Assembly: GCA_041395945.1 (NCBI GenBank)
Contig: JAWKZN010000002.1
Location: 186,001-250,000 of the forward strand
From: Pseudomonadales bacterium
GTDB taxonomy: Bacteria; Pseudomonadota; Gammaproteobacteria; Pseudomonadales; Azotimanducaceae
Direction: 5' to 3'
DNA: 64,000 nt
Part shown: piece after piece, positions 1 through 10,113 of the stretch
Position numbering within the stretch: position 1 is the first letter of the stretch
Layout of the letters: every line of letters starts with the position of its first letter
Position numbers and translations under genes: made by a program
Notes under the pieces: model-generated
Databases searched by the model: none
Told to the model about the DNA's origin: nothing
Seen by the model: only the letters and a program-made list of their open reading frames with translations

Positions 1-1806
1 ACTGAACTGCTGCTCGAAGTCATCACCAAAATCCTGAAAATCCCAGCGCACGCCCAGTTCCAGCGCGAGCCAGTCCGCAGGCAGGATTCGCACCGACCCG
101 TAAGCGTCGCCGCTTGCTCCATCGGGATCCACCCGCACCCGTCGTGTCTCCTCCTCCGTCAGCCCCGTCAGCTCGGCAAGCTCACCCCGGATGATCTGGG
201 CCCGGGTATCGTACCTGCCACTCTGATAAGCGTACTCGGCACCAAATTCGAAACCGAGCTGATCCGAGTAACGCCACTGCTGGCGATGGCCGATGTTCCA
301 CAGATCGAAGGATCGATCGTCATCGAGGGTGCTCGATCCTTCCTCGGGGTCTTCATCTACGATGAATCCTTTGCGTTTGTGCCGGATGTCACCGTAGGAG
401 ATCACCGTGCTCGAAAAAGTTCTGGGACCCCACTGATGGTGGAGCTGGGTCCAGACATAGGCGTTCTTGTAACGGGATTCCGCCTGCTCACCTTCCACGC
501 CCAGTTCGCTGCCGGGGAGATCGTCCAGTTCCTGGAGCAGCACGTCATCGTTGTAGACGATGAAGCCTGCTTCCACTTCGGTAAGTGGCGCAAGTTCATA
601 GGCGAAGCTGCCGAAGAGATCCGAATAGGTCGGGTCCCCCACCTGCTTGTTTACCAGATCCACCACCAGATCCAGATTGCCGCGACGCGCGGATGCCGAC
701 CAGCGACCCCGACCCTCATCCACCACTCCCACGGCGGAAGCCGAGGCAGTGAGAAAGCTCAGCATCAGTTCAGCGCCGAATCGATCGATGTCGTCCGCCG
801 CTTCGATGTCCAGCACCGCACTCATGCGGTCACCATAGCGCGCCGGAAAACCACCGGTATAGACGTCGACAGATTTCACCAGACTCGGATTGAAGCCGGA
901 GAAGACGCTCTGGAAGTCCCGCAGATGAAACGGCTCGAGCAGCTCGACGCCGTTGAAAAGCACCAGGGTTTCATCCCGCAGGCCGCCCCGGAAATGGGGT
1001 GCTGCGGACAGTCCGATGGTTGCGGCTCCGGGCAGATGGTTGGCGACACGCAGTGCGTCGTCGCCGATCTCCGGTACCGCATCGAGTTCATAGGCGTCGA
1101 TGGTGTGGACACTGCCACCGTGGCTGCCCCGCAACGCATAGCGACTGGAAACAACGATGATTTCCTCGATCTCCGGGCGCGGATCAAGGGGAATTTCCAG
1201 CAGGGCGTCCAGGGAGGGGGCTGCTTCGATCTGTCTGCTCTGATAGCCGTCGCGACTGACATGCACAGCCTGAGCCGGCCGCGCTCGAACACCAGAGGCT
1301 GGAAACCTGAATCGGCCCTGGGCATCCGTATAGAGCACGAGGCCGCCGATCTCCACACGGACACCGGCCACGGGTTCGCCGGATTGCGCATCCAGCACTC
1401 TGCCTTCCACCGACGCCGGTGGCGGCGCGCCCCTTTCCCGGGTATCGATGGGGACAATCAGCCAGCTCTGCCCTGTACCCCGCTCGAGGGTGAGATCCAG
1501 TGCTCTGAGTCCCCGACGCAGATCGTCCAGGGAAAACGGACGGCGGTCCGGGACATCAATCAGCGTGTCCGGCCGAATCAGATCGCTGGAGTAAACGAAC
1601 ACTTCGCCGGACGCTTCGAGCGCAGTGATGACATCGGCCAGAGGAAGGCCGTCGACCGGATGCCCGTCGTCCCGACTATGGTCGGGGCCTGACGGGGCCT
1701 GAGCGGCAGCCAGGGACAATCCCGGCAGCAGCGCTACCGCAATCAGCCATCCGATTGCCCGCAGGCGGAGTTCCCTAACCCGCAGAGAACCCCACGACAA
1801 GCTCAT
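1..1806 (-). CDS. TonB-dependent receptor with N-terminal STN domain (partial, C-terminus beyond window)
   Basis: Outer-membrane receptor for TonB-driven uptake of an unidentified ligand. The frame is open from an ATG at 1806 to the left edge, so about 602 residues are visible and the end of the barrel is missing. A signal peptide with core LIAVALLPGLSLA is followed by an STN (secretin/TonB short N-terminal) domain at about residues 45-110, the domain that passes a ligand signal to a FecR partner. Next come a carboxypeptidase-regulatory-like beta domain (about 120-190, with GRVLDAQSGEPVAGV) and a plug domain (about 205-310, with DALRVANHLPGAATIGLSA and VYTGGFPARYGDRMSAVLD). The start overlaps the end of the FecR gene by 32 bases, which suggests translational coupling. 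The family and operon layout are known FecI-FecR-FecA type; the substrate cannot be told from the sequence. Confidence 0.85.
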   Translation of the reverse strand, partial: MSLSWGSLRVRELRLRAIGWLIAVALLPGLSLAAAQAPSGPDHSRDDGHPVDGLPLADVITALEASGEVFVYSSDLIRPDTLIDVPDRRPFSLDDLRRGLRALDLTLERGTGQSWLIVPIDTRERGAPPPASVEGRVLDAQSGEPVAGVRVEIGGLVLYTDAQGRFRFPASGVRARPAQAVHVSRDGYQSRQIEAAPSLDALLEIPLDPRPEIEEIIVVSSRYALRGSHGGSVHTIDAYELDAVPEIGDDALRVANHLPGAATIGLSAAPHFRGGLRDETLVLFNGVELLEPFHLRDFQSVFSGFNPSLVKSVDVYTGGFPARYGDRMSAVLDIEAADDIDRFGAELMLSFLTASASAVGVVDEGRGRWSASARRGNLDLVVDLVNKQVGDPTYSDLFGSFAYELAPLTEVEAGFIVYNDDVLLQELDDLPGSELGVEGEQAESRYKNAYVWTQLHHQWGPRTFSSTVISYGDIRHKRKGFIVDEDPEEGSSTLDDDRSFDLWNIGHRQQWRYSDQLGFEFGAEYAYQSGRYDTRAQIIRGELAELTGLTEEETRRVRVDPDGASGDAYGSVRILPADWLALELGVRWDFQDFGDDFEQQFS

Positions 1807-2809
1807 GCACTGCATCCTTTTTGAGCTGGAATCGTGTTGTACGGAGTATCTGCTCCACGTTGGTGTCGGCTTCGCCTTTGCCGAAAAATTCCTGCAATCC
1901 TGCCTGCTGCCGCACCAGTTCACTTTCAAATACCAGGCGTTGACCGGTCTCCCGTGCGACCCAGTCGAGGTACTCAGCCACACTGCGTCCTCCCAGGCTG
2001 AACAGCGGGCGCGCACTCTGGGTCCACTGCCAGTGGGGGTCGGTGGGCGCGATCGATGTCCGATCCGCCAGAGTCATCCCATCCAGTGCGATCATTTCAC
2101 CCATGCCCTCGCGGACTCCGGCACGGATCAGCTCACTGCTGGTGGAGACTTCCACATCCCCTTCACGCACTGCGATCGTCAGCCGCTCACCGTCCAGGGA
2201 GACTTCGAATTGAGTCCCTATGTCTCTGATCGAGGCATTCGGTGTCGTCACCTGCAGCGATCCTGCGCCAGCAGCATCCACATAGATCCGACCACGATGC
2301 AGCCAGACTTCTCTGCCACTGTGGAAGGTAGCACTGCTGAGCTGATCGATCCGCACTGTCACCCCATCACTCAGTTCGAGCAGCACTCGACCCTGGGTCG
2401 ACGTCTGGACGATGGTGCCGGGTGCGATCCACTCCGCATCCGGTTTGCTGGCACTTCCGCGCACCGTATAGCCGCCGGACGCGAATGCAATGCGTGCCGC
2501 TGCAGCGTCATGCCCGCCGATTCCTGCGCCCGCGAAGTAGTAGGCCACAACCACCGCGAACAGCACAGAAGCGGCCACGGCAAAGGCCGGCACCCGAGGC
2601 AGCATTGCGCTGACGCGGAATCGATCCCGGCCCGGGTCAGGCAGCGCATCCACAGCGTCCAGTACCGCCGCCCGTACTCTGCGCTCCATCTCTTCAGGGG
2701 GCTGGGGTCTCGGGCCGGACGCCGCGAGAAGACGGCGGATGTCTTCGTCCCGCCCTTCGAGTGATGTCCCGGCCGGGATCCCGGGTCCGGTTCGCGTATG
2801 CCGACTCAT
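1775..2809 (-). CDS. FecR-family anti-sigma factor / signal transducer
   Basis: 344-residue inner-membrane regulator of the ECF sigma factor encoded just upstream. The cytoplasmic N-terminus (about 1-70) precedes one transmembrane helix around residues 73-93 (PAFAVAASVLFAVVVAYYF). A FecR periplasmic domain follows at about 110-215, including TTPNASIRDIGTQFEVS and LTIAVREGDVEVS. The C-terminal 75 residues resemble an STN-like fold (SVAEYLDWVARETGQRLVFES), the usual contact point with the receptor. The start overlaps the sigma factor stop by four bases, and the 3' end overlaps the TonB receptor by 32 bases, so the three genes form one transcription and translation unit. Function is inferred from domain order and context. 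Confidence 0.88.
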   Translation of the reverse strand: MSRHTRTGPGIPAGTSLEGRDEDIRRLLAASGPRPQPPEEMERRVRAAVLDAVDALPDPGRDRFRVSAMLPRVPAFAVAASVLFAVVVAYYFAGAGIGGHDAAAARIAFASGGYTVRGSASKPDAEWIAPGTIVQTSTQGRVLLELSDGVTVRIDQLSSATFHSGREVWLHRGRIYVDAAGAGSLQVTTPNASIRDIGTQFEVSLDGERLTIAVREGDVEVSTSSELIRAGVREGMGEMIALDGMTLADRTSIAPTDPHWQWTQSARPLFSLGGRSVAEYLDWVARETGQRLVFESELVRQQAGLQEFFGKGEADTNVEQILRTTRFQLKKDAVHELVVGFSAG

Positions 2810-3402
2810 GCTGTTCCTCCAGCAGCTGAAGCGCCAACTTCCAGCTGCACTTCCCTGAACCCGGTGCGGAATGCCGTACGCGCTCTTGCCAGCAACGACT
2901 GGGCAGCGACCACCCCGGTATCCAGACGACGGGCGATTTCCTCAACGGTCATTCCTTCCAGATACTTCCACTCGAGTGCGCGGCTGTACTGATCGGGCAG
3001 ATAATCCAGGGTCAGTTGGACGATCTGGGTGATCATCATCCGCTCAGCCGGATTGTCGTTCTCAAGGCTCAGACTTTCGAGGACAGCCCGCACCTGGGGA
3101 TCATCGTCCAGACTTACCAGCGGTGCCTGTTTGCGCTCGTGGTACCGATAGTAGTCGCTGATCTGATTCCGGGCGATCTGACACAGCCAGGTGAAGAGGG
3201 CGGCCTCCCCCCGGTAGCCTTCGAGATGTCGAATTGCTTTGATCAGGGTTTCCTGCACCAGATCCTCACAGACACTGTCCTGTGGTGCACGCAGGGCGAC
3301 GAATCGATACAGACGCGGGAAATAGCTGTTGAAGAATTCCTCAGCAGCTCTCCGGTCCTTGCGGACGACGCGCTTCGCGAGTCTGAGATCTTCGTCGTGC
3401 AC
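2806..3402 (-). CDS. ECF RNA polymerase sigma factor (FecI/RpoE-like)
   Basis: 198-residue extracytoplasmic-function sigma-70 factor. Region 2 lies at about residues 20-95 (FFNSYFPRLYRFVALRA, then EDLVQETLIKAIRHLEGYRG and FTWLCQIARNQISDYYRYH). Region 4 lies at about 125-185 (LDYLPDQYSRALEWKYLEG, then MTVEEIARRLDTGVVAAQS), with the helix-turn-helix for -35 recognition. There is no long C-terminal SnoaL-like extension. It is the first gene of a three-gene unit with FecR and an STN-bearing TonB receptor, which points to cell-surface signalling, classically activated when the receptor binds its ligand. The upstream gap (3403-3542) would hold the promoter; I did not recognise a convincing one. Confidence 0.9.
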   Translation of the reverse strand: MHDEDLRLAKRVVRKDRRAAEEFFNSYFPRLYRFVALRAPQDSVCEDLVQETLIKAIRHLEGYRGEAALFTWLCQIARNQISDYYRYHERKQAPLVSLDDDPQVRAVLESLSLENDNPAERMMITQIVQLTLDYLPDQYSRALEWKYLEGMTVEEIARRLDTGVVAAQSLLARARTAFRTGFREVQLEVGASAAGGTA

Positions 3403-3489
3403 TGACGCTCACCGATCTTCGATACCCCATATAGACCGCCGGGATCCTCCGGATCAATCGTGTGAACCTGAAAATGCCGATTCCGGACG

Positions 3490-3542
3490 GTAAAAAACGC
3501 CCGCAGACCGCTGCCGGCCAGCAAACTACTTTCCGGTAGCGG
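3490..3542 (-). terminator. possible terminator after the cyclic-nucleotide-binding gene
   Basis: Directly after the stop of the 3543-4517 gene the minus strand has CCGCTACCGG, a 15-base loop, then CCGGCAGCGG (10-bp stem with one mismatch). A run of six T follows about 10 bases later. The gap between stem and T-run makes this a weak candidate. Confidence 0.35.
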
Positions 3543-4517
3543 TCAGCCCTGACGGGCGCGGATGCCCCGCTGCCGCAACAGAAACAGCGCCAGCGCCACG
3601 AGGCCCGGATCATCGCCCTGGAGCAGATAGCTGCCGCAGGGATCCAGACTCTCGAGACGTTCACGCAGGCCGGTGGCGACATCGATCCGCACCAGGCTGC
3701 TGGCGATGTTGGAGTACCGCGAGGAATCCGGCTGCCCCTGGGGCAGTTTCGCAGCAGCACTTTCGGCGTCCATGGCGCTGAGCAGGAAGCGCTGAAAGTC
3801 TGCCGCATCGAGTCGCATCACCCGGATTCTGTCGAGGGCGGTCACCGTAGCATTGCGGGGCCGCCCGGAGAGCAGAGCATCCTCGCCGAAGAAATCCCCG
3901 GGGCCGAGGCGCCTGAGCAGCCGCGCGCAGGCCCCTTCCCGGCGATGGATGACTGCACGGCCGGCGGCGAGGATGTAGCAGTGCGGGGCTGCGGATTCCG
4001 CGCTCGCCGCACGCGCTACGGTCACAGGCCGCACCGGCATACCTTCCACCACCACATCTGCACCGGCCTCGTACACCCTGGGTTCGAGAACACGCAGCAG
4101 ACTCTGCCAGCAGGACATGGGCAGCGACGCCATCATGTGCGAGCGCAGGAAGCGCAGCTGCCAGTGATCGCCCGCTTCATCCACAGAGCCACAGCCCGGC
4201 AGCCGGCTTTCGAGCAGAAATTCCAGCTCGCTGGAACCGATGCGCAGCATTTCCACGTCTGTGAGTGTGAATATTCCCGCATGGCCGGGAAACAGAGGCG
4301 CGCGAGCTTCCGTGCGCGAGGCACGCACCACCCGTTCGGGTGACAGGGTGCGCACTTTGCCGCTGAGCAGGAAATGATGGTGATTCAGCGAGCGCCCGGG
4401 GCGCAGCAGCCAGCGGCCGGCGGGAAATCGCACACGACTGCACAGCCTGCTTATGGTGCTGAGCAGAGCGTTATCCAGATCCGCAAAGGTATCGAAGCGA
4501 CGCAGCAGTTCGTGCAT
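3543..4517 (-). CDS. cyclic nucleotide-binding domain protein with two cNMP folds
   Basis: 324 residues, no membrane segment, and no recognisable DNA-binding helix-turn-helix. A degenerate cNMP-binding fold covers about residues 5-100. A clearer one covers about 130-245, with the phosphate-binding-cassette-like stretch GPGDFFGEDALLSGRPRNAT; the usual R-S/T-A core reads RPRNATV. The last 60 residues (YLLQGDDPGLVALALFLLRQ) look like the end of a rhodanese fold that has lost its active-site cysteine. That reading is inference from pattern only. It may act as an intracellular cAMP or c-di-GMP sensor rather than a transcription factor. It appears to be transcribed alone, upstream of the sigma/FecR/receptor unit on the same strand. 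Confidence 0.75.
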   Translation of the reverse strand: MHELLRRFDTFADLDNALLSTISRLCSRVRFPAGRWLLRPGRSLNHHHFLLSGKVRTLSPERVVRASRTEARAPLFPGHAGIFTLTDVEMLRIGSSELEFLLESRLPGCGSVDEAGDHWQLRFLRSHMMASLPMSCWQSLLRVLEPRVYEAGADVVVEGMPVRPVTVARAASAESAAPHCYILAAGRAVIHRREGACARLLRRLGPGDFFGEDALLSGRPRNATVTALDRIRVMRLDAADFQRFLLSAMDAESAAAKLPQGQPDSSRYSNIASSLVRIDVATGLRERLESLDPCGSYLLQGDDPGLVALALFLLRQRGIRARQG

Positions 4518-4691
4518 GCACGAAAGCTAACGCGACGAAAAAACCGCCACCGTGAGAGATCTGCGACAGCGCGTGTGCGCCTCAGACTCCGCACTGTGCC
4601 AGGCGGGCACCCCTGCGCCGGTCTCAAGGCTGTGTGGAATCCGGTTCAGCTGCGGGAAGCTCCGAGGCATCGAAACCTGATCAGAGATGCC

Positions 4692-5984
4692 CTAAAGCAG
4701 CGCCTTCTCCCGGGCGAGCGCCCGGTGCCCGATATCGCGACGGAAGTAGTGATTGCGCCAGCTTATCCGGCTCACCCCTGCATAGGCTCTGGCCTGGGCT
4801 TCCTGTACCGATTCACCGAGACCGACGACACAGAGGACGCGTCCACCGTTGGTGACGACCCGGCCATTCTGGAGAACTGTGCCGGCATGAAACGCTTTGA
4901 TGTCCGGATCCGACACATCATCGAGACCATCGATAGGATCGCCTTTCTCGTAGTGATCCGGATAGCCACCCGCCGCCATCACCACACCCAGCGCGACCCT
5001 GGGATCCCACTCGAGCTCCACTCCGGCGAGATTTCCCGACAGTGCAAGCCGGCACAGTTCAACCAGGTCCGATCGCAGCCGCATCATCACCGGCTGGGCC
5101 TCGGGATCACCGAAGCGGCAGTTGAATTCGATGACCCTGGGCGTGCCATCTGCCGCGATCATCAACCCGGCATAGAGAAAGCCCACATAGGGCGACCCGT
5201 CCTCGCGCATCCCTGCAATGGTCGGCTCGATCACTTCACGCATGATGCGTTCGTGGATTTGCGGGGTAACCACCGGCGCGGGTGAATAAGCCCCCATGCC
5301 TCCCGTGTTCGGGCCCAGATCGCCATCATCCCGAGCCTTGTGATCCTGGGAACTCGCGAACGGCACCGCGTTGTGCCCGTCACACAGACAGATGAAACTG
5401 GCCTCTTCACCTTCCAGAAACTCCTCAACCACCACCCGGCGACCAGCCTCACCAAAGGCGCCTCCGGTGAGCATGTCGGCCAGCGCCTGCTGAGCTTCCG
5501 CCATCGTGCGCGCCACGACCACCCCTTTACCCGCGGCCAGCCCATCCGCTTTGATGACGATAGGCACACCCTTGCCGGAAACATAGGCGCGCGCTTCATC
5601 CAGTGTGGTGAAAGTTCTGTACTCAGCCGTGGGGATTTGATGACGGGCCAGAAAATCCTTGCTGAAAGCTTTGGATCCCTCGAGCCGGGCGGCCGCACGG
5701 CCGGGGCCAAAACAGGCCAGTCCACGCTCGCTGAAATAGTCGCAGGCGCCAGCTACCAGGGGGGCTTCCGGTCCGACAATGGTCAGATCCACACCCTTTT
5801 CCCGCACAAAGCCGACCAGCGCTGCGAAATCCAGCGGATCGATGGCGACATTTTCACAACCCGCCTCTGCCGCGGTACCGGCATTACCGGGTGCGACGAA
5901 AACCCTGTCGACAGACGTTGATTGAGCCGCCTTCCAGGCCAGCGCGTGTTCCCGCCCGCCGCTACCGATCACCAGAATCTTCAT
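4692..5984 (-). CDS. purD: phosphoribosylamine--glycine ligase
   Basis: 430-residue GAR synthetase, an ATP-grasp enzyme that joins glycine to phosphoribosylamine in step two of purine synthesis. The N-terminus MKILVIGSGGREHALAWK is the family hallmark and fixes the start at 5984; an in-frame extension of 30 residues to 6074 has no family similarity and is rejected. Further signatures are the ATP-grasp stretch PIVIKADGLAAGKGVVVA, the loop QDHKARDDGDLGPNTGGMGA, and VIEFNCRFGDPEAQPVMMR with the metal-binding residues. Length matches the E. coli enzyme. It lies 43 bases downstream of purH, the usual pairing. Confidence 0.97.
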   Translation of the reverse strand: MKILVIGSGGREHALAWKAAQSTSVDRVFVAPGNAGTAAEAGCENVAIDPLDFAALVGFVREKGVDLTIVGPEAPLVAGACDYFSERGLACFGPGRAAARLEGSKAFSKDFLARHQIPTAEYRTFTTLDEARAYVSGKGVPIVIKADGLAAGKGVVVARTMAEAQQALADMLTGGAFGEAGRRVVVEEFLEGEEASFICLCDGHNAVPFASSQDHKARDDGDLGPNTGGMGAYSPAPVVTPQIHERIMREVIEPTIAGMREDGSPYVGFLYAGLMIAADGTPRVIEFNCRFGDPEAQPVMMRLRSDLVELCRLALSGNLAGVELEWDPRVALGVVMAAGGYPDHYEKGDPIDGLDDVSDPDIKAFHAGTVLQNGRVVTNGGRVLCVVGLGESVQEAQARAYAGVSRISWRNHYFRRDIGHRALAREKALL

Positions 5985-6027
5985 CAATCGACCTCGAACA
6001 GTGGGAGTGAATGCACGCTCGCCCGCT

Positions 6028-7605
6028 TCAGTGCCGGAAGTGGCGCACACCGGTGAACACCATTGCCATGCCATGCTCGTCCGCCGCGGCGATCACTTCC
6101 TCATCGCGCACGGATCCGCCCGGCTGAATCACGGCGGTAATTCCCGCCTGGGCCGCCGCATCGATCCCGTCCCGGAAGGGAAAGAAAGCATCCGATGCCA
6201 TCACCGAGCCTGGCACGGTGAGTCCTTCTTCCGCCGCCTTCAGACCGGCGATCTTCGCGCTCACGACCCGACTCATCTGGCCCGCTCCCACACCAATGGT
6301 CTGACGGTCCCGGGCGTAGACGATGGCGTTGGACTTGACGAACCAGGCAACCTTCCAGGCAAACGCCAGATCTACCAGTTCGGCCGCGGTGGGCGTCCGC
6401 TCGCTGACGACCTTGAGTCCCGCTTCCTGCCAGCACAACTCATCCGCAGACTGCACGAGTATTCCGCCACCCACCCGCCTGATGTCCAGGCCGCGACCAC
6501 CACGTTCGAGGCTGCCTGTGCACAGCAGCCGAACGTTTTTCTTGCGTGCGGCAACGGCTGCCGCATCCGCCGTGATTTCCGGTGCGAGTACCACTTCAAC
6601 GAACTGACGATCGAGAATCCCATTCAGCGTATCCGCATCCAGCGCTCTGTTGAACGCAACGATGCCGCCGAAGGCAGAGGTCGGGTCGGTCGCAAATGCG
6701 CGCTCATAGGCTTCACCGATGTCCGCACCTTCCGCCACCCCGCAGGGATTGGCGTGTTTTACGATCACACAGGCTGGTTCATCGAAAGCCTTCACACATT
6801 CCAGCGCCGCATCCGCATCCGCCACGTTGTTGAATGACAGGGCCTTACCCTGCAGCTGCTCGGCGGCGGCTACCGTGCCGGGACGAACCCGGGGCTCCAC
6901 GTAAAAAGCCGCCGCCTGATGGGGGTTTTCGCCGTAACGCATGTCGTCGCGCTTGTCCGCTGTGAACGTGAAGGACTCCGCAAACAGCACGCCTGCCCCT
7001 TCCGCCTCCTGCGCTGCAAACCAGCCCGCGACCATCGCGTCGTAGCGGGCCGTATGCCGGAAGGCCTTCGCCGCAAACGCCCGGCGCATTGCCAGGGAGG
7101 TCGATCCTGATTTGAGGGCAGCTACCACGGCCTGGTAGTCGGACGGATCCACCACCACCAGCACATCAGCATGGTTCTTGGCCGCGGAACGCAGCATCGC
7201 AGGGCCACCGATGTCGATGTTTTCAATGGCGAGTTCCCGGGTGCAGTCCGCTCGCGCCACGGTTTCGGCAAAGGGATAGAGATTCACGATCACCAGATCG
7301 ATGGGGGCAATGCCATGGGCCTCCATCACCTGCGCATCCTGAATCCGGCGACCGAGAATTCCGCCGTGTATCTTCGGATGAAGGGTTTTCACCCGGCCAT
7401 CCATCATCTCCGGAAATCCTGTGTGCTCGGCGACTTCCCGGACCGGGATACCCGCAGATTTCAGCGCCGCGAAGGTGCCGCCGGTAGACAGGAGCTCCAC
7501 ACCAGTCTCCACCAGCGCGCGGCCGATCTGTTCGATACCCGTCTTGTCCGAGACACTCAGCAGAGCCCGTCTTACCGTTGCCTGCTTGTCCAGATTGGTG
7601 TCCAG
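6028..7605 (-). CDS. purH: bifunctional AICAR formyltransferase / IMP cyclohydrolase, apparent CTG start
   Basis: 525-residue enzyme for the last two steps of IMP synthesis. The N-terminal cyclohydrolase (MGS-like) domain has RRALLSVSDKTG, ELLSTGGT and FPEMMDGRVKTLHPK. The C-terminal transformylase domain has RYGENPHQAAAFY, VKHANPCGVA and KSNAIVYA, and the protein ends in RHFRH like E. coli PurH. The first ATG/GTG-type start in frame (GTG at 7512) would cut off the conserved first strand. The frame is open upstream to a TAA at 7618-7620, and the only plausible start there is CTG at 7605, eight bases after a good Shine-Dalgarno AAGGGG. Starting at CTG gives a normal length (E. coli 529). Confidence 0.93.
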   Translation of the reverse strand: MDTNLDKQATVRRALLSVSDKTGIEQIGRALVETGVELLSTGGTFAALKSAGIPVREVAEHTGFPEMMDGRVKTLHPKIHGGILGRRIQDAQVMEAHGIAPIDLVIVNLYPFAETVARADCTRELAIENIDIGGPAMLRSAAKNHADVLVVVDPSDYQAVVAALKSGSTSLAMRRAFAAKAFRHTARYDAMVAGWFAAQEAEGAGVLFAESFTFTADKRDDMRYGENPHQAAAFYVEPRVRPGTVAAAEQLQGKALSFNNVADADAALECVKAFDEPACVIVKHANPCGVAEGADIGEAYERAFATDPTSAFGGIVAFNRALDADTLNGILDRQFVEVVLAPEITADAAAVAARKKNVRLLCTGSLERGGRGLDIRRVGGGILVQSADELCWQEAGLKVVSERTPTAAELVDLAFAWKVAWFVKSNAIVYARDRQTIGVGAGQMSRVVSAKIAGLKAAEEGLTVPGSVMASDAFFPFRDGIDAAAQAGITAVIQPGGSVRDEEVIAAADEHGMAMVFTGVRHFRH

Positions 7606-7673
7606 AGTCGTTACCCCTTATCTGTCGGATTGTGTATGCGGTCCATCAACCAGGCCCGGCAGCGAAGGGACCC

Positions 7674-8675
7674 TCACGCCGCCACCCTGGGCAGCAGCCC
7701 GTCGAGCAGACGCAGCTGGTCGGCTGCGTTATCCAGCGTGTTGAACCTACGGCTGAGATCCCGTCGCCACAGGGGTTCACCCAGTCCGGTGAGTTTTTCG
7801 AGATACCACTGCACGTGTTTACGCACCACGCGCACGCCTGCATCACCATAGAATGCCTGCACCAGGGTGACATGCTCACGCAGGGTGAGCAGTTTGTCCG
7901 CGAGCGACAGTTCGCCGGTCACACCCGCTATCTGCCCCGGCAGCCAGGGTGCCCCGAGGGCGCCGCGACCGATCATCACCCCATCCGCTCCGGTGCGTTC
8001 GAGTACGGCCCGCGCCTGGGCGGCGGAGCCGATGTCGCCGTTGGCGAACACCGGAATATCGACAGCGGCCTTGATGGCCGCTGTCGTATCATGTTCCACC
8101 GCGCCTTCGAATCGACAGGCACGGGTCCGTCCGTGCACCGCAATCGCACGCACGCCGAGGTCCTCGGCCATACGCGCGATGGCAGTGCCGTTTTTCTGCC
8201 CCGGGGAAAAGCCGGTGCGCATTTTGATGGTTACCGGAATGGGTACGGCGGCTACCGCCGCTGCAATGATGCGGGCAACCAGAGGTTCGTCCGCGAGCAG
8301 TGCAGAACCCGCCGCTTTACGGCACACCTTCTTGGCGGGACAGCCGAAGTTGATGTCTATGATGTCTGCGCCGTCCTGCCAGAAACGGCGGGCCGCATCC
8401 GCAACCATCTGAGGGTCACCGCCTGCGATCTGCACCACCAGCGGATCGACGCCATCGGCGGCCTGCCGGCGCGCTCGGGATTTATCGGTGTCCCAGAGTG
8501 CCACCCTGCTGGCAACCATTTCGGACACCACCAGTCCGGCGCCGAAGCGCCAGGCCAGTGACCGGAACGGCACATCGGTGACACCGGCCATCGGGGCCAG
8601 TACCACGGCGTTGCGGAGCTGATGTGAGCCGATAGAAACCAAGACGGGCAGGAATTCGCAAAGGAGTGCCATCAT
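7674..8675 (-). CDS. dusB: tRNA-dihydrouridine synthase B
   Basis: 333-residue FMN-dependent enzyme that reduces uridine to dihydrouridine in the D-loop of tRNA. Seen: the N-terminal TIM-barrel signature NAVVLAPMAGVTDVPFR, the catalytic-cysteine segment INFGCPAKKVCRKAAGSALL, KMRTGF, VHGRTR and the phosphate-binding ANGDIGS with GADGVMIGRGALGAPW. In most Gammaproteobacteria dusB is followed directly by fis. Here only 68 bases separate it from purH, too little for fis. It belongs to the aroQ-to-purD run on the minus strand. The ATG used may be a few residues upstream of the true start, since MMALLCEFLPVLVS precedes the usual IGSHQLRN opening. Confidence 0.95.
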   Translation of the reverse strand: MMALLCEFLPVLVSIGSHQLRNAVVLAPMAGVTDVPFRSLAWRFGAGLVVSEMVASRVALWDTDKSRARRQAADGVDPLVVQIAGGDPQMVADAARRFWQDGADIIDINFGCPAKKVCRKAAGSALLADEPLVARIIAAAVAAVPIPVTIKMRTGFSPGQKNGTAIARMAEDLGVRAIAVHGRTRACRFEGAVEHDTTAAIKAAVDIPVFANGDIGSAAQARAVLERTGADGVMIGRGALGAPWLPGQIAGVTGELSLADKLLTLREHVTLVQAFYGDAGVRVVRKHVQWYLEKLTGLGEPLWRRDLSRRFNTLDNAADQLRLLDGLLPRVAA

Positions 8676-8776
8676 ACCCGATCGTTTGGCGGATCCGTAT
8701 GACTGGATGCAGTTGTGCGACTCCGCAGCGCTCGAGGTACATCCACCGCGGCAGGATCACCTCAGTGGGATCACCG

Positions 8777-8803
8777 CAGTGGAAGCGCATCAGTGGAAGC
8801 GCA

Positions 8804-8813
<10 letters not shown>
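8777..8813. repeat. 14-bp direct repeat at the 3' end of the zinc-ribbon gene
   Basis: CAGTGGAAGCGCAT occurs twice head to tail (8777-8790 and 8791-8804) and a partial third copy CAGCGGAAG follows. The repeat reaches into the stop codon of the minus-strand gene at 8804-10075. The rest of the 128-base gap to dusB shows no gene. Confidence 0.7.
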
Positions 8814-10075
<1,262 letters not shown>

Positions 10076-10113
10076 TGATACTCGATTGCAATACTCGTGT
10101 GACGGCGCCCGGC

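Noticed and set aside
286..1692. 468-residue plus-strand open frame at the left end
   Set aside because: Antisense to the TonB receptor, whose STN, plug and barrel motifs are clear on the minus strand.
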